Positions 1 through 6,816 of a DNA stretch of 32,561 bases are shown piece by piece. Both the position numbers and the translations under genes were made by a program. The stretch covers positions 1-32,561 of IMG/VR virus record IMGVR_UViG_3300045743_000086; one strand, 5' to 3'. Each line of letters opens with the position of its first letter. The first letter of the stretch is position 1. The notes under the pieces were generated by a model, which was not told the origin of the DNA, made no database searches, and saw nothing but the letters and a program-made list of their open reading frames with translations. This DNA comes from a virus.

Positions 1-223
1 GGCTTGTCTTGGTGGATCTATTAGAATTGCTACTCTTGATGGTTTTATTGATCTTAATATACCACCAGAAACTCAATCTGAAACTCAATTTAGAGTTAAA
101 GGTAAAGGTATTAAATCAACTAGGAACAGGTTAATTGGAGATCTTATATGTAAAGTAAAATTAGAAACACCAAAAAACCTTACAGATGAACAAAAACTGG
201 CTATTGAAAATTTAGATATATGA
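1..223 (+). CDS. dnaJ: DnaJ-type co-chaperone, C-terminal fragment (5' end outside window)
   Basis: The reading frame is open from base 2 and ends at TGA 221-223, leaving 73 residues. They read as the second substrate-binding beta domain of DnaJ: a GGSIRIATLDG strand, then LNIPPET, then RVKGKGIKS followed by GDLICKVKLETP and a short C-terminal helix. This order is typical of full-length DnaJ/Hsp40 proteins, which deliver unfolded clients to DnaK and stimulate its ATPase. The J domain and zinc-finger region would lie upstream, so the length cannot be judged. The stop overlaps the start of the next gene (ATGA at 220-223), which implies translational coupling to a second J-domain protein. DnaJ is uncommon in T4-like phages. 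Confidence 0.8.
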   Translation, partial: ACLGGSIRIATLDGFIDLNIPPETQSETQFRVKGKGIKSTRNRLIGDLICKVKLETPKNLTDEQKLAIENLDI

Positions 224-594
224 ACTATTATGAACTATTAGGCGTTTATCCAGATGCTTCTATGGAAGATATTAAAAAAGCTTATAGAACAAAAGCTAAT
301 ATTCATCATCCAGATAAAGGTGGTAATGCTGAGATTTTTAAAGATGTTAAAAAAGCTTATGAAACTTTATATAATGATGTGAAAAGGAAAAATTATAATA
401 ATCAATTTGGTTATAATACTAATACATATCAAAATCAAGACCCTTATCATTATAATGATCAATATACACAATATAGCGTTAAACCAAAATCTCAAACCCT
501 AGCCGAAATTAGAGCTATGGCTGCTAATCAATATGGTAAAGGAGTAAATAAAGACGCTGCCAATAAATATGGCTTTGGGAAATTTTGTAGTTAA
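220..594 (+). CDS. Short J-domain protein
   Basis: This 124-residue protein has an N-terminal J domain (about residues 2-62): the YYELLGV helix I start, the KKAYRTKA helix II, the diagnostic HPD tripeptide in HHPDKGG, and the FKDVKKAYETL helix III. The remainder is Asn/Tyr/Gln-rich and low in complexity, with no zinc finger or substrate-binding domain. J domains stimulate the ATPase of DnaK/Hsp70, so this looks like a minimal partner that recruits host DnaK. It overlaps the stop of the DnaJ-like gene by four bases. Its TAA at 592-594 also overlaps the stop of the convergent minus-strand nuclease gene, so there is no room for a terminator between them. Confidence 0.85.
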   Translation: MNYYELLGVYPDASMEDIKKAYRTKANIHHPDKGGNAEIFKDVKKAYETLYNDVKRKNYNNQFGYNTNTYQNQDPYHYNDQYTQYSVKPKSQTLAEIRAMAANQYGKGVNKDAANKYGFGKFCS

Positions 595-2183
595 ATATTA
601 TAGACCCAAACGCTATTTCCACAATTATAAATCTTTCTCCATCCATTATTGAATATATTCTCTCTTGGAGAAAGATTTTCATCATATATAGTTAAATTTT
701 TAGATAATTTTTTATTCTGTAAATATTCTCTAGATTTAACTATATATCCTTTAAAATAAGAATATCCAACTACCGTATCTTCAATCCTACTGAATCCCGA
801 TTGTTCATACATAGAACCATCAAATCTCATCTTATCACAATAAGAAATAATATTATTCAAATTACAATATTTAAATAATCTACTGAATCCTCCTATAACA
901 TTAGTATTTAATTTATTAGCATATCTAACTAATTCCCAATCATATTTTAATTTGTTGTATTTTCCTCTTGGTTTAGAAAAACTAATACAGGATACAATTT
1001 CGCCTTCATATTCTAATCCAATCTTAATAGATGCCGCTGCATACCCCTGTAGATGATTAATATTCATAAATTCTTCATATTGAGATACTGTTAATTCTAC
1101 TATTTTACATTTTCTAGCATATATGCGGTCATTCAATCCTAGATTAGATCTAATAATTGATTTGCATATATCAGTCTTAAATAACCATTCATAATCCCAG
1201 AATTGAACTAATTTTATTCCTTTATCAATACATAAATTTAATTTCTCTAAATGTCTAATTTTATCCTCTTTATGCCAATACATACCATTTAATTCTATTC
1301 CAAATTTAAAATCTGGTAAATATATATCAATCTCTTTTGGTGTTATAATTTTTTTTGTATCATAATCAATGTTAATTATTCCTAGTTCTTCTCTTATAAA
1401 TTTTGATATACCTTTTTGTTCTTTAACATCTTTAATTTTATGAGATTTTGCTTTAATATCATGTTTAGCTACCCATATCCAAACTGCATGTTGAGTAATG
1501 TTTAATTCTGCTGCTATTTGATTTATTCCTTTAGTTTTATTTTGTTCAATTATCCAATTTCTATCTCTTAATTGTGGTAATTTTTTAGTTCTTATTGCAA
1601 CTATTTTAGCTATAACATCAGGTCTCTGGCTGTTATATTCAACCCCATGATTAGCCATATTAGTAGCCTTTAATTGCTCATAGTTGTTATAATATTCATC
1701 ACCATATCTCTCTAATTTAGTAGCCTTAGTTTTATCTTTCATATTCTCGGATTGTGTAGTATACTCAACACCATATCTTTCCAAATTAGTAGCTATTACT
1801 TTATCTTTTATAATTGGATTGTGTATACTACATACAACACCATATCTTTCCAAATTAGTAGCTTGTATTTTTTGTGTTCTACTTTCCGATTTAGAAGCAC
1901 AAAATCTAGAACAAAAATCACTATATCCTTCTGTATAATTTTTAAAAAGTCTAGGTTTAATGCTACAATGAATACACAATTCTACTCTATTTAATTCTTT
2001 AACTAAATGAAAAGCTCTTCTAGTCATCATAGAATCATCTGGTAAAAATTTAGTTTTCTCTAAAATTTCATTATATATACTTTCATAACCACGTATGATC
2101 CACCATTGTAAATTTGTAGCTCTATTATTAAATTTATTTTGAACCGTTAACGTGTTATCTAAAATGAATTGTTTTAAATGCAT
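591..2183 (-). CDS. Putative free-standing homing endonuclease, Vsr-like (EDxHD) nuclease with tandem repeats
   Basis: This 530-residue protein is the only minus-strand gene seen. Visible parts in order: a probable zinc knuckle (Cys70, Cys73, Cys91, Cys95); four repeats of the type ATNLERYGV starting near residues 108, 131, 154 and 173; a helix-turn-helix-like stretch (IAAELNITQHAVWIW, about 223-237); and a PD-(D/E)XK/Vsr-like core, KEIDIYLPD followed by GIELNGMYWH (283-304), with acidic residues Glu284, Asp286 and Glu297 and His304 as candidate catalytic residues. The last 170 residues form a further domain (HLQGYAAASIKIGL onward) of a kind seen behind such nucleases in other phages. Selfish endonucleases of this type cut intron-less or gene-less alleles and spread by repair. 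Its opposite orientation to all neighbours supports insertion as a mobile gene. The exact class is inferred from motifs. Confidence 0.7.
   Translation of the reverse strand: MHLKQFILDNTLTVQNKFNNRATNLQWWIIRGYESIYNEILEKTKFLPDDSMMTRRAFHLVKELNRVELCIHCSIKPRLFKNYTEGYSDFCSRFCASKSESRTQKIQATNLERYGVVCSIHNPIIKDKVIATNLERYGVEYTTQSENMKDKTKATKLERYGDEYYNNYEQLKATNMANHGVEYNSQRPDVIAKIVAIRTKKLPQLRDRNWIIEQNKTKGINQIAAELNITQHAVWIWVAKHDIKAKSHKIKDVKEQKGISKFIREELGIINIDYDTKKIITPKEIDIYLPDFKFGIELNGMYWHKEDKIRHLEKLNLCIDKGIKLVQFWDYEWLFKTDICKSIIRSNLGLNDRIYARKCKIVELTVSQYEEFMNINHLQGYAAASIKIGLEYEGEIVSCISFSKPRGKYNKLKYDWELVRYANKLNTNVIGGFSRLFKYCNLNNIISYCDKMRFDGSMYEQSGFSRIEDTVVGYSYFKGYIVKSREYLQNKKLSKNLTIYDENLSPRENIFNNGWRKIYNCGNSVWVYNI
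1645..1866 (-). repeat. Tandem 69-nt repeats inside the nuclease gene
   Basis: The motif CCATATCT(T/C)TC(C/T) (reverse complement of the LERYGV codons) begins at 1702, 1771 and 1840, exactly 69 bases (23 codons) apart. A more diverged copy lies at 1645. The repeats encode the ATNLERYGV units, probably a modular DNA-recognition array. Confidence 0.75.
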
Positions 2184-2261
2184 AAGTTTGTATTTATTGA
2201 TAAGTAATTTTATAGTATATAGTAATTATATTTAATAGTCAACAACAACAGGTGAAAAATT

Positions 2262-3056
2262 ATGGAAATTAAACTAACTAAAGAAACTCTTGCTGGTAAA
2301 AAATTGTTTGTAGGGACTCCGATGTATGGTGGTCAATGTATGGGTATGTATATGAAGTCTTGTTTAGATCTACAAGCAATTTGTATGCAATATGGGGTTG
2401 AGGTTAAATTTTCCTTTCTATTCAATGAGTCACTCGTAAATCGCGCAAGATGTTATATAAGTGATGAGTTTTTAAGATCTGACTGCACACATTTAATGTT
2501 TATTGATGCTGATGTTGGGTTTAATGCTATCGATGTTTTAGCTATGTTAGCTATGGATAAAGAAATTGGTGGAGCACCATATCCTAAAAAATCTATTAAC
2601 TGGAATAATATTAAAAAAGCAATTGTAAAGAATCCTAAGATTAATTCTTCGGAATTGGAAAAATTAGGTGGTGATATTGTATTTAACCCTGCACATGGAA
2701 CTACTTCTTTTAATGTATCTGAACCATTGGAAGTTATGGAAGTTGGTACTGGTATGATGATGATTCGAAGAGAAGTATTTGATAAATTCAAAGTTGCTTA
2801 TCCAGAATATGATTATCTACCAGACCATGTTGGTACTGCTAATTTTGGCGGTGATAGATCAATCCATGCATATTTTAGTATTGAAATTGATCCAGTATCA
2901 AAAAGACTTTGGAGTGAAGATTATTTTTTTACGCAAAAATGTAGAGCTATCGGTATTAAAGTTTGGATGTACCCATTCATTAATTGTACTCATACAGGAA
3001 CATATACATTTCAAGGTAATTTAGCTTCTGTTGCAAATCATCTTGGTGAGATTTAA
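2262..3056 (+). CDS. Glycosyltransferase-like protein (GT-A fold)
   Basis: This 264-residue protein has the features of a GT-A nucleotide-sugar transferase. They are a start strand KLFVGTPMYGG (14-24), a Rossmann-like half ending in a hydrophobic strand with a metal-binding DxD (LMFIDADVGF, Asp82-Ala-Asp84), a SEDYFF acceptor-side motif and a late His (NCTHTG). GT-A enzymes transfer sugar from NDP-sugar with a divalent metal held by DxD. The start ATG follows a weak AGGTGA Shine-Dalgarno. The gene stands apart from the large sugar cassette at 21957-31469, between the inserted nuclease and a vWA gene, so its acceptor is unknown. The transferred sugar cannot be read from the sequence. Confidence 0.65.
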   Translation: MEIKLTKETLAGKKLFVGTPMYGGQCMGMYMKSCLDLQAICMQYGVEVKFSFLFNESLVNRARCYISDEFLRSDCTHLMFIDADVGFNAIDVLAMLAMDKEIGGAPYPKKSINWNNIKKAIVKNPKINSSELEKLGGDIVFNPAHGTTSFNVSEPLEVMEVGTGMMMIRREVFDKFKVAYPEYDYLPDHVGTANFGGDRSIHAYFSIEIDPVSKRLWSEDYFFTQKCRAIGIKVWMYPFINCTHTGTYTFQGNLASVANHLGEI

Positions 3057-3059
3057 TAC

Positions 3060-3088
3060 ATGACAAAAATGAAATCTAGTAGTATACT
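3060..3088 (+). promoter_or_regulatory. Sigma70-type promoter before the vWA gene
   Basis: ATGACA at 3060-3065, a 17-base spacer and TATACT at 3083-3088 form a good -35/-10 pair in the 64-base gap before the ATG at 3121. It would start a transcript covering the vWA protein, dNMP kinase and the gene at 4305. Confidence 0.6.
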
Positions 3089-3120
3089 GATTTAACTTTT
3101 AAAACCTATAGGATTATAAT

Positions 3121-3696
3121 ATGAAAACAGAAATTGTATGTGTAATTGATCGATCTGGATCTATGTCTAATATTGCATTAGATGCTATTGGTGGATATAA
3201 TAGTTTTATTGCTGAACAAAAATTGATTCCTGGTGATGCTAAATTAAGTTTGGTATTATTTGATGACCGATATGATGTTATCCATGATAGAATTAATTTA
3301 CAAGATGTTCCTGAATTGACTATGCAAGTATTTGCGCCAAGAGGAATGACTGCATTAAACGATGCTCTAGGTAAATCAATTACTTATTTAGGTAAAGAAT
3401 TAGATAAACATCAAGAACAGGTTGATAAAGTTATTTTTGTAATTTTAACTGATGGTGGAGAAAATTCAAGTTTAGAATATAGCCAAGAAGCAGTTGCTAA
3501 TATGATTAAACATCAAACTGATGTATATTCTTGGGAATTTATTTTTCTTGCAGCTAATCAGGATGCATTTAAAACTGGTGCTGGATATAATATTAATGCC
3601 CAAAATACTTCTAATTTTGCTGCTACTGGTGCTGGTACTAGAGGTGCTTATACTGCTATGAGTGGCATGACAACTTCATTTAGAACGGCTAAGTAA
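3121..3696 (+). CDS. von Willebrand factor A (vWA) domain protein
   Basis: This is a 191-residue, single-domain vWA protein. The metal-ion-dependent adhesion site is complete: DRSGS (Asp10, Ser12, Ser14), a Thr in RGMTALNDAL (Thr77), and TDGG (Asp111). The ITYLGKELDKH helix and FVILTDGG strand fit the Rossmann-like vWA fold. Such domains bind a protein partner through a metal ion; in phages the partner is generally unknown. There is no signal peptide or membrane segment. It has its own promoter just upstream, and its stop is one base from the start of the dNMP kinase gene, so the two are co-transcribed. Confidence 0.85.
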   Translation: MKTEIVCVIDRSGSMSNIALDAIGGYNSFIAEQKLIPGDAKLSLVLFDDRYDVIHDRINLQDVPELTMQVFAPRGMTALNDALGKSITYLGKELDKHQEQVDKVIFVILTDGGENSSLEYSQEAVANMIKHQTDVYSWEFIFLAANQDAFKTGAGYNINAQNTSNFAATGAGTRGAYTAMSGMTTSFRTAK

Positions 3697-3697
3697 A

Positions 3698-4318
3698 ATG
3701 TTAATATGTGTTGCTGGACTTATCGGATCAGGAAAAGGTGCTGTTAGCGATATATTAATAGCTAATGGTTATGTATCAGAATCTTTCGCAAAACCCGTTA
3801 AAGATGCTGTATCAGTCATGTTTGGATGGGATAGAGAGCTGTTAGAGGGTTCTACGGCAGAATCTAGAGAATGGCGTGAAGAACCTGATGATTTTTGGTC
3901 TGATAAATTTGGTTATAAAATAACACCAAGATATATTCTACAACAATTCGGTACTGATGTTACTAGGAATAATTTATTAGATTCTATTTGGATTGATTCA
4001 ATGGAAAAAAGAATCATAGAATCTAAGAATACTAATATTGTAATAAGTGATCTTAGATTCAAAAATGAAGCTAAATTTATAAAATCATATGGTGGTGTTA
4101 TTATCCAAGTATTTCGCGGTCAATATCCAGATTGGTATTATACTGCTTATGAAGATAATAAAAATAATACCAATAATATGAAACAATATTATCCTGATGT
4201 TCATGAATCGGAATATTCTATGATCGGGAATCCTACTATTGATTATATTATAGATAATAATGGTACATTTGAAGATTTAGAAAAAGATATTTTGGAGATT
4301 TTAAATGACTATAACTAA
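3698..4318 (+). CDS. 1: Deoxynucleoside monophosphate kinase (T4 gp1-like)
   Basis: This 206-residue protein opens with a P-loop (AGLIGSGKG, residues 6-14) right after the first strand, as in the T4 gene 1 deoxynucleotide monophosphate kinase. After it come the ESFAKPVKDAVSVMFGWD substrate-side region, a WREEPDDFWS lid-like segment, and ITPRYILQQFGTDVTR, all typical of this family. The enzyme phosphorylates dNMPs to dNDPs, using nucleotides released from host DNA for phage synthesis. Length is slightly below T4 gp1. The stop overlaps the next start by 14 bases. Together with dCMP deaminase at 11285 it is the nucleotide-supply part of this window. Confidence 0.85.
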   Translation: MLICVAGLIGSGKGAVSDILIANGYVSESFAKPVKDAVSVMFGWDRELLEGSTAESREWREEPDDFWSDKFGYKITPRYILQQFGTDVTRNNLLDSIWIDSMEKRIIESKNTNIVISDLRFKNEAKFIKSYGGVIIQVFRGQYPDWYYTAYEDNKNNTNNMKQYYPDVHESEYSMIGNPTIDYIIDNNGTFEDLEKDILEILNDYN

Positions 4319-4637
4319 AGAAAAAATTTATATCGGTATTTGGGTTCCTATTGGTTGGGATACTTGTTTATCTATGCAACCTATTATTGAGGGTGAAATT
4401 TTAGGTGATAGATGGGATTGGCATAGGAGTCTTCCAGAAATTCCATCAGATTTAATGGCATTTGATCCAGTATTAGGTCATAGAGAACCATATCCATCTG
4501 AAATACAACAATATAGAAGATATTATGATGGATATGCTTGGATATATAATCCATATACAGGTGAATTACGAGATCCTAAAGATATTGGTTCTGATGTTTT
4601 TGGTCATCTAATAAAACCTCCTAAAAATAAAGCTTGA
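4305..4637 (+). CDS. Hypothetical protein
   Basis: This 110-residue protein is rich in aromatic residues and Pro (GIWVPIGWDTCLSMQP, RWDWHRSLPEIP, RRYYDGYAWIYNPYTG). It has no recognised domain, membrane segment or signal peptide. The ATG overlaps the end of the dNMP kinase gene by 14 bases and a GGAG lies upstream, so it belongs to the same operon. The promoter for the following genes begins inside its last codons (TTGACA at 4634). No function is assigned. Confidence 0.7.
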   Translation: MTITKEKIYIGIWVPIGWDTCLSMQPIIEGEILGDRWDWHRSLPEIPSDLMAFDPVLGHREPYPSEIQQYRRYYDGYAWIYNPYTGELRDPKDIGSDVFGHLIKPPKNKA

Positions 4638-4661
4638 CAAATAAAATAATCGTGATATACT
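4634..4661 (+). promoter_or_regulatory. Strong sigma70-type promoter
   Basis: Consensus TTGACA at 4634-4639, a 16-base spacer and TATACT at 4656-4661. It overlaps the end of the preceding gene and would drive the 48-codon gene at 4694 and the CAT tRNA. Confidence 0.8.
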
Positions 4662-4693
4662 AATCATATATTAAATAACTAGGAAATTATATT

Positions 4694-4840
4694 ATGGCTG
4701 TTAAAAAATTGAATCCAAACCTAACTAAAACTGGTAAAGTACGATTGGGTACTCTTAGCGTTTCTGCTCTTATTAAATTGTCAGAAACTTGTACCAAAAA
4801 ATTGAAAGATAAAATTAATAATCGATTGAAATTGATGTAA
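4694..4840 (+). CDS. Small basic protein, 48 residues
   Basis: ATG 4694 follows a Shine-Dalgarno AGGA about nine bases upstream (4681) and lies just downstream of a consensus promoter. The product (MAVKKLNPNLTKTGK at the N-terminus) is strongly basic, with many Lys and few acidic residues and a helix around SVSALIKLSETCTKKLKDKI. It has no recognised family. A promoter, a ribosome-binding site and a clean stop just before a tRNA support it as a real gene. A nucleic-acid- or polymerase-binding role would fit its charge but is only a guess. Confidence 0.65.
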   Translation: MAVKKLNPNLTKTGKVRLGTLSVSALIKLSETCTKKLKDKINNRLKLM

Positions 4841-4849
4841 ATAGATAAC

Positions 4850-4924
4850 GGGACTGTAGCTTAAAGGTGAAGCAATCGACTCATAATCGAAAGATTGGGA
4901 TATCATAACTCCCCAGTCCCACCA
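4850..4924 (+). tRNA. tRNA with CAT anticodon (Met, or Ile2 if lysidinylated)
   Basis: The acceptor GGGACTG pairs perfectly with CAGTCCC, followed by discriminator A and an encoded CCA. The D arm is GCTT/AAGC. The anticodon loop is CTCATAA with CAT. The T arm is imperfect (GGGAT/CTCCC with a T-C mismatch) and the loop ATCATAA lacks the usual TTC start. The 27-43 pair is also a mismatch. Elongator Met, initiator Met and Ile2 cannot be told apart by eye; initiator is unlikely because the first acceptor pair is a matched G-C. Confidence 0.85.
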
Positions 4925-4934
4925 TATATAAAAC

Positions 4935-4962
4935 TTGACAAATTAAATATATACTGTATAAT
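4935..4962 (+). promoter_or_regulatory. Consensus sigma70-type promoter
   Basis: Perfect TTGACA at 4935-4940, a 16-base spacer and perfect TATAAT at 4957-4962. It starts directly after the CAT tRNA. The transcript would cover the Gln and Tyr tRNAs and run into the sliding-clamp gene. Confidence 0.85.
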
Positions 4963-4986
4963 ATGTCTTGTAGTTAAAAAGTTAAT

Positions 4987-5061
4987 TGTTCCTAAGTGTA
5001 ATGGTTTGCACATCTACCTTTGACGTAGATAGAAGTTGTTCAATTCAACTAGGAACTGCCA
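4987..5061 (+). tRNA. tRNA-Gln (TTG)
   Basis: Acceptor TGTTCCT / AGGAACT is matched except for a T-T at 1-72, then discriminator G and an encoded CCA. D stem is GTGT/GCAC; the anticodon stem TCTAC/GTAGA carries loop CTTTGAC with anticodon TTG; T stem is AGTTG/CAACT with loop TTCAATT. An open first pair and G73 are recognition features for glutaminyl-tRNA synthetase, which supports Gln. Confidence 0.9.
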
Positions 5062-5066
5062 AAAAT

Positions 5067-5152
5067 GGTTGTACGGTGAAGTTGGAGAGTCACGGCAGAC
5101 TGTAAATCTGTTGCCTCGTGCTGAGTAGGTCCGAATCCTACTGCAACCACCA
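5067..5152 (+). tRNA. tRNA-Tyr (GTA)
   Basis: This is an 86-base class II tRNA with a long variable arm. Acceptor GGTTGTA pairs with TGCAACC (one G-U), followed by discriminator A and an encoded CCA. Anticodon stem GCAGA/TCTGT carries loop CTGTAAA with anticodon GTA at 5102-5104. T arm is GTAGG/CCTAC with a normal TCCGAAT loop. Confidence 0.93.
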
Positions 5153-5176
5153 TTTTTATAATGAAAAGAGAGATAA

Positions 5177-5860
5177 ATGAAAATTTCACAAGAAACAAAT
5201 GCGATTTTAAAGAATTTTAGTCAAATCAACCAAGGTATTCTATTCAAGAAAGGTAGCGTTATTTCTACTATTTCTTCACAAAAGAATATTCTTGCTGAAG
5301 CTACTATTCAAGAAACTATTCCTCAAGATTTTAGTATCTATGATTTGAATAATTTCTTATCAGTAACATCTCTGTTCAAAGATGGTTCTGAACTTGACTT
5401 TGATGATAAACATGTTATTATTAAAGGCGTAGGTGGTAGATCTAAGATTAAATATAGATTTACAGATTCTTCAATGATTGTTGTTGCACCAGAAAAAAGA
5501 CCAAATCTTCCTACTGTAGATATTAAATTTACTCTATCTAAAGAAGATTTTGATTGGATTATTAAAACTGCTAATGTTTTAAGTTCTCCTAATATTTCTG
5601 TAGAAAGTAATGGTGAAACTATCTCTTTAGTTGCTTTTAATGAAAAAGATGATTCTGCTCATACAAATGCTTTAACTATTTCGGATGCAGATCCAGAAGG
5701 TAAAATTTTTAGTATGATTTTTAAAACAGAAAATTTAAAAGTATTGTCTGATACTTATTATATTGAGATTAGTTCTAAAGGTCTTTCTACTTGGACTTCG
5801 ACAACTCAAGAAATTAAATATTGGATTACTACAGAATTCAGTTCTACTTTTGGAGGTTAA
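5177..5860 (+). CDS. 45: DNA polymerase sliding clamp (T4 gp45-like)
   Basis: This 227-residue protein matches T4 gp45 in length (228) and along its sequence: the start KISQETNAILKNFSQINQGI corresponds to T4 KLSKDTTALLKNFATINSGI, and FSIYDLNNFLSVTSLF to VAIYDLNGFLGILSLV. The protein forms a trimeric ring around DNA. It tethers gp43 polymerase, is loaded by gp44/gp62, and in T4 also activates late transcription. The promoter at 4935 and the two tRNAs lie directly upstream, so tRNAs and clamp probably share a primary transcript. An AGAGAG Shine-Dalgarno precedes the ATG. A small membrane-protein gene follows after one base. Confidence 0.95.
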   Translation: MKISQETNAILKNFSQINQGILFKKGSVISTISSQKNILAEATIQETIPQDFSIYDLNNFLSVTSLFKDGSELDFDDKHVIIKGVGGRSKIKYRFTDSSMIVVAPEKRPNLPTVDIKFTLSKEDFDWIIKTANVLSSPNISVESNGETISLVAFNEKDDSAHTNALTISDADPEGKIFSMIFKTENLKVLSDTYYIEISSKGLSTWTSTTQEIKYWITTEFSSTFGG

Positions 5861-5861
5861 T

Positions 5862-6053
5862 ATGAAATTTACACTTAAAACTTTGTTAGTTTTCTTTTTT
5901 ATTATTAGTGTTGCTATTGTTGGATATGGTAGAAATATCTATAAATTAGCACATTGTGATTTTGCTTCTCCTTATAAATGTGAAGTTGTACATGCTGTAG
6001 GTATCATTCCTATTGTTGGGGCTTTTACTGGCTATATGGATTTCGGTCAATAA
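5862..6053 (+). CDS. Small single-pass membrane protein, 63 residues
   Basis: The start chosen is ATG 5862, which follows a strong GGAGG (5852-5856) at the end of the clamp gene; a longer frame upstream overlaps the clamp and lacks such a site. The N-terminus is basic (MKFTLKTLLVF) and leads into a hydrophobic segment (residues 7-22), like a signal anchor or a cleavable signal. The rest holds two Cys (AHCDFASPYKCEVV) that could form a periplasmic disulfide, then a Gly/Ile-rich segment (GIIPIVGAFTGY). It probably sits in the inner membrane or periplasm. Its position behind the clamp gene does not itself suggest a replication role. Confidence 0.75.
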   Translation: MKFTLKTLLVFFFIISVAIVGYGRNIYKLAHCDFASPYKCEVVHAVGIIPIVGAFTGYMDFGQ

Positions 6054-6060
6054 AGATTAT

Positions 6061-6582
6061 ATGAATATGGCTGAAGAGTGGAAAAATGTTGTTGGTTATG
6101 AAACTCTATTTAGAATTAGTTCTCACGGTAATTTATTTTCGTGTAGAACTAATAAAATACTAAAAACTCATATAAATAAAGAAGGTTATGTTGTTTGTTG
6201 TGTATCTTTAGGTAGTAGGTCTAATAAAAAGTTACTTAGAATGCATGTATTGGTTGCTAAATGTTTTATTGGTAATCCAGAAAATAAACCTCAAGTTAAT
6301 CATATAGATGGTATAAAACTAAATAATCACTATTCTAATTTAGAGTGGGTTACTAGTAAAGAAAATATTAAACATGCTTATGATACTGGACTTATGTGTG
6401 CTAGAGTTGGACTAGATAATAAATTATCAAAATTAACTTTAGAAGAGTTGGAATATATTGATGTTAATTATATTCCAAAAGATAGAATATTTGGATCTAG
6501 AGCATTAGGTAGATCTTTTAATATAACACATGGTAATCTTTTACGTGCATTAAATAATTATAGAGTTATGAAATCTCTATAA
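6061..6582 (+). CDS. HNH homing endonuclease with NUMOD4 domain
   Basis: This 173-residue protein begins with a NUMOD4 module (EEWKNVVGYETLFRISSHGNLFS). An HNH core follows: MHVLVAKCF, then VNHIDGIKLNNHYSNLEWVT with the paired His and Asn of the beta-beta-alpha-metal fold, then ENIKHAY. A C-terminal helical segment (LTLEELEYIDVNYI, then ALGRSFNITHGNLLRAL) is likely for DNA recognition. ATG 6061 is chosen because NUMOD4 starts there; the frame is open further upstream inside the membrane-protein gene. A second ATG at 6067 is possible. Such proteins cut a recombining allele to copy themselves. It is followed at once by intron-like RNA at 6594-6698, which hints that it once belonged to an intron. 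Confidence 0.85.
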   Translation: MNMAEEWKNVVGYETLFRISSHGNLFSCRTNKILKTHINKEGYVVCCVSLGSRSNKKLLRMHVLVAKCFIGNPENKPQVNHIDGIKLNNHYSNLEWVTSKENIKHAYDTGLMCARVGLDNKLSKLTLEELEYIDVNYIPKDRIFGSRALGRSFNITHGNLLRALNNYRVMKSL

Positions 6583-6593
6583 TGGCTCCAGTT

Positions 6594-6698
6594 TTGAAGT
6601 ATCTGTAGCTTTGTGTTATCTGTATACGTACAAAGCAGTTATTATATAAAGTAATAAGTAAGATATAGTTATGTGAAATACATAAACAGGAACTTCAA
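6594..6698 (+). ncRNA. Structured RNA resembling the 3' half of a group I intron
   Basis: An outer helix TTGAAGT (6594-6600) / ACTTCAA (6692-6698) encloses three hairpins: GCTTTGT 6608-6614 with ACAAAGC 6630-6636; TTATTA 6639-6644 with TAATAA 6652-6657; TTATGT 6669-6674 with ACATAA 6680-6685. Between the last two lies GTAAGATATAG (6658-6668). The order hairpin, AAGATATAG, hairpin matches P8, J8/7-P7' and P9 of group I introns, including the polymerase intron in this window (16429-16479). No clear P7 5' strand or P3-P6 core was found, so it is probably a remnant. A separate noncoding RNA is the alternative. Confidence 0.45.
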
Positions 6699-6706
6699 TT
6701 TTTTAT

Positions 6707-6781
6707 GCGGGATTGGTATATTGATTGTGCCTTAGCCTTCCAAGCTAATGAAAGGGGTTTGATTCTACCTATCCCGCTCCA
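6707..6781 (+). tRNA. tRNA-Gly (TCC)
   Basis: Acceptor GCGGGAT pairs perfectly with ATCCCGC, followed by discriminator T and an encoded CCA. D stem is GTAT/GTGC with wobbles. Anticodon stem TTAGC/GCTAA carries loop CTTCCAA with anticodon TCC at 6739-6741. T arm has loop TTGATTC. T73 fits glycine tRNAs. Confidence 0.93.
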
Positions 6782-6816
6782 ATTTTTTATAATGAAACAC
6801 AAGTGAGGATTTAAAG

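Noticed and set aside
1752-1994. Plus-strand open frame under the nuclease repeats
   Set aside because: It is an antisense shadow of the repeated ATNLERYGV codons.
2197-2223. Promoter before the first glycosyltransferase gene
   Set aside because: TTGATA and TATAGT are present but only 15 bases apart, so the match is too weak to list.
2453-2791. Open frame on the minus strand under the glycosyltransferase gene
   Set aside because: It lies wholly inside a clear plus-strand gene with DxD and other motifs, and lacks a ribosome-binding site.
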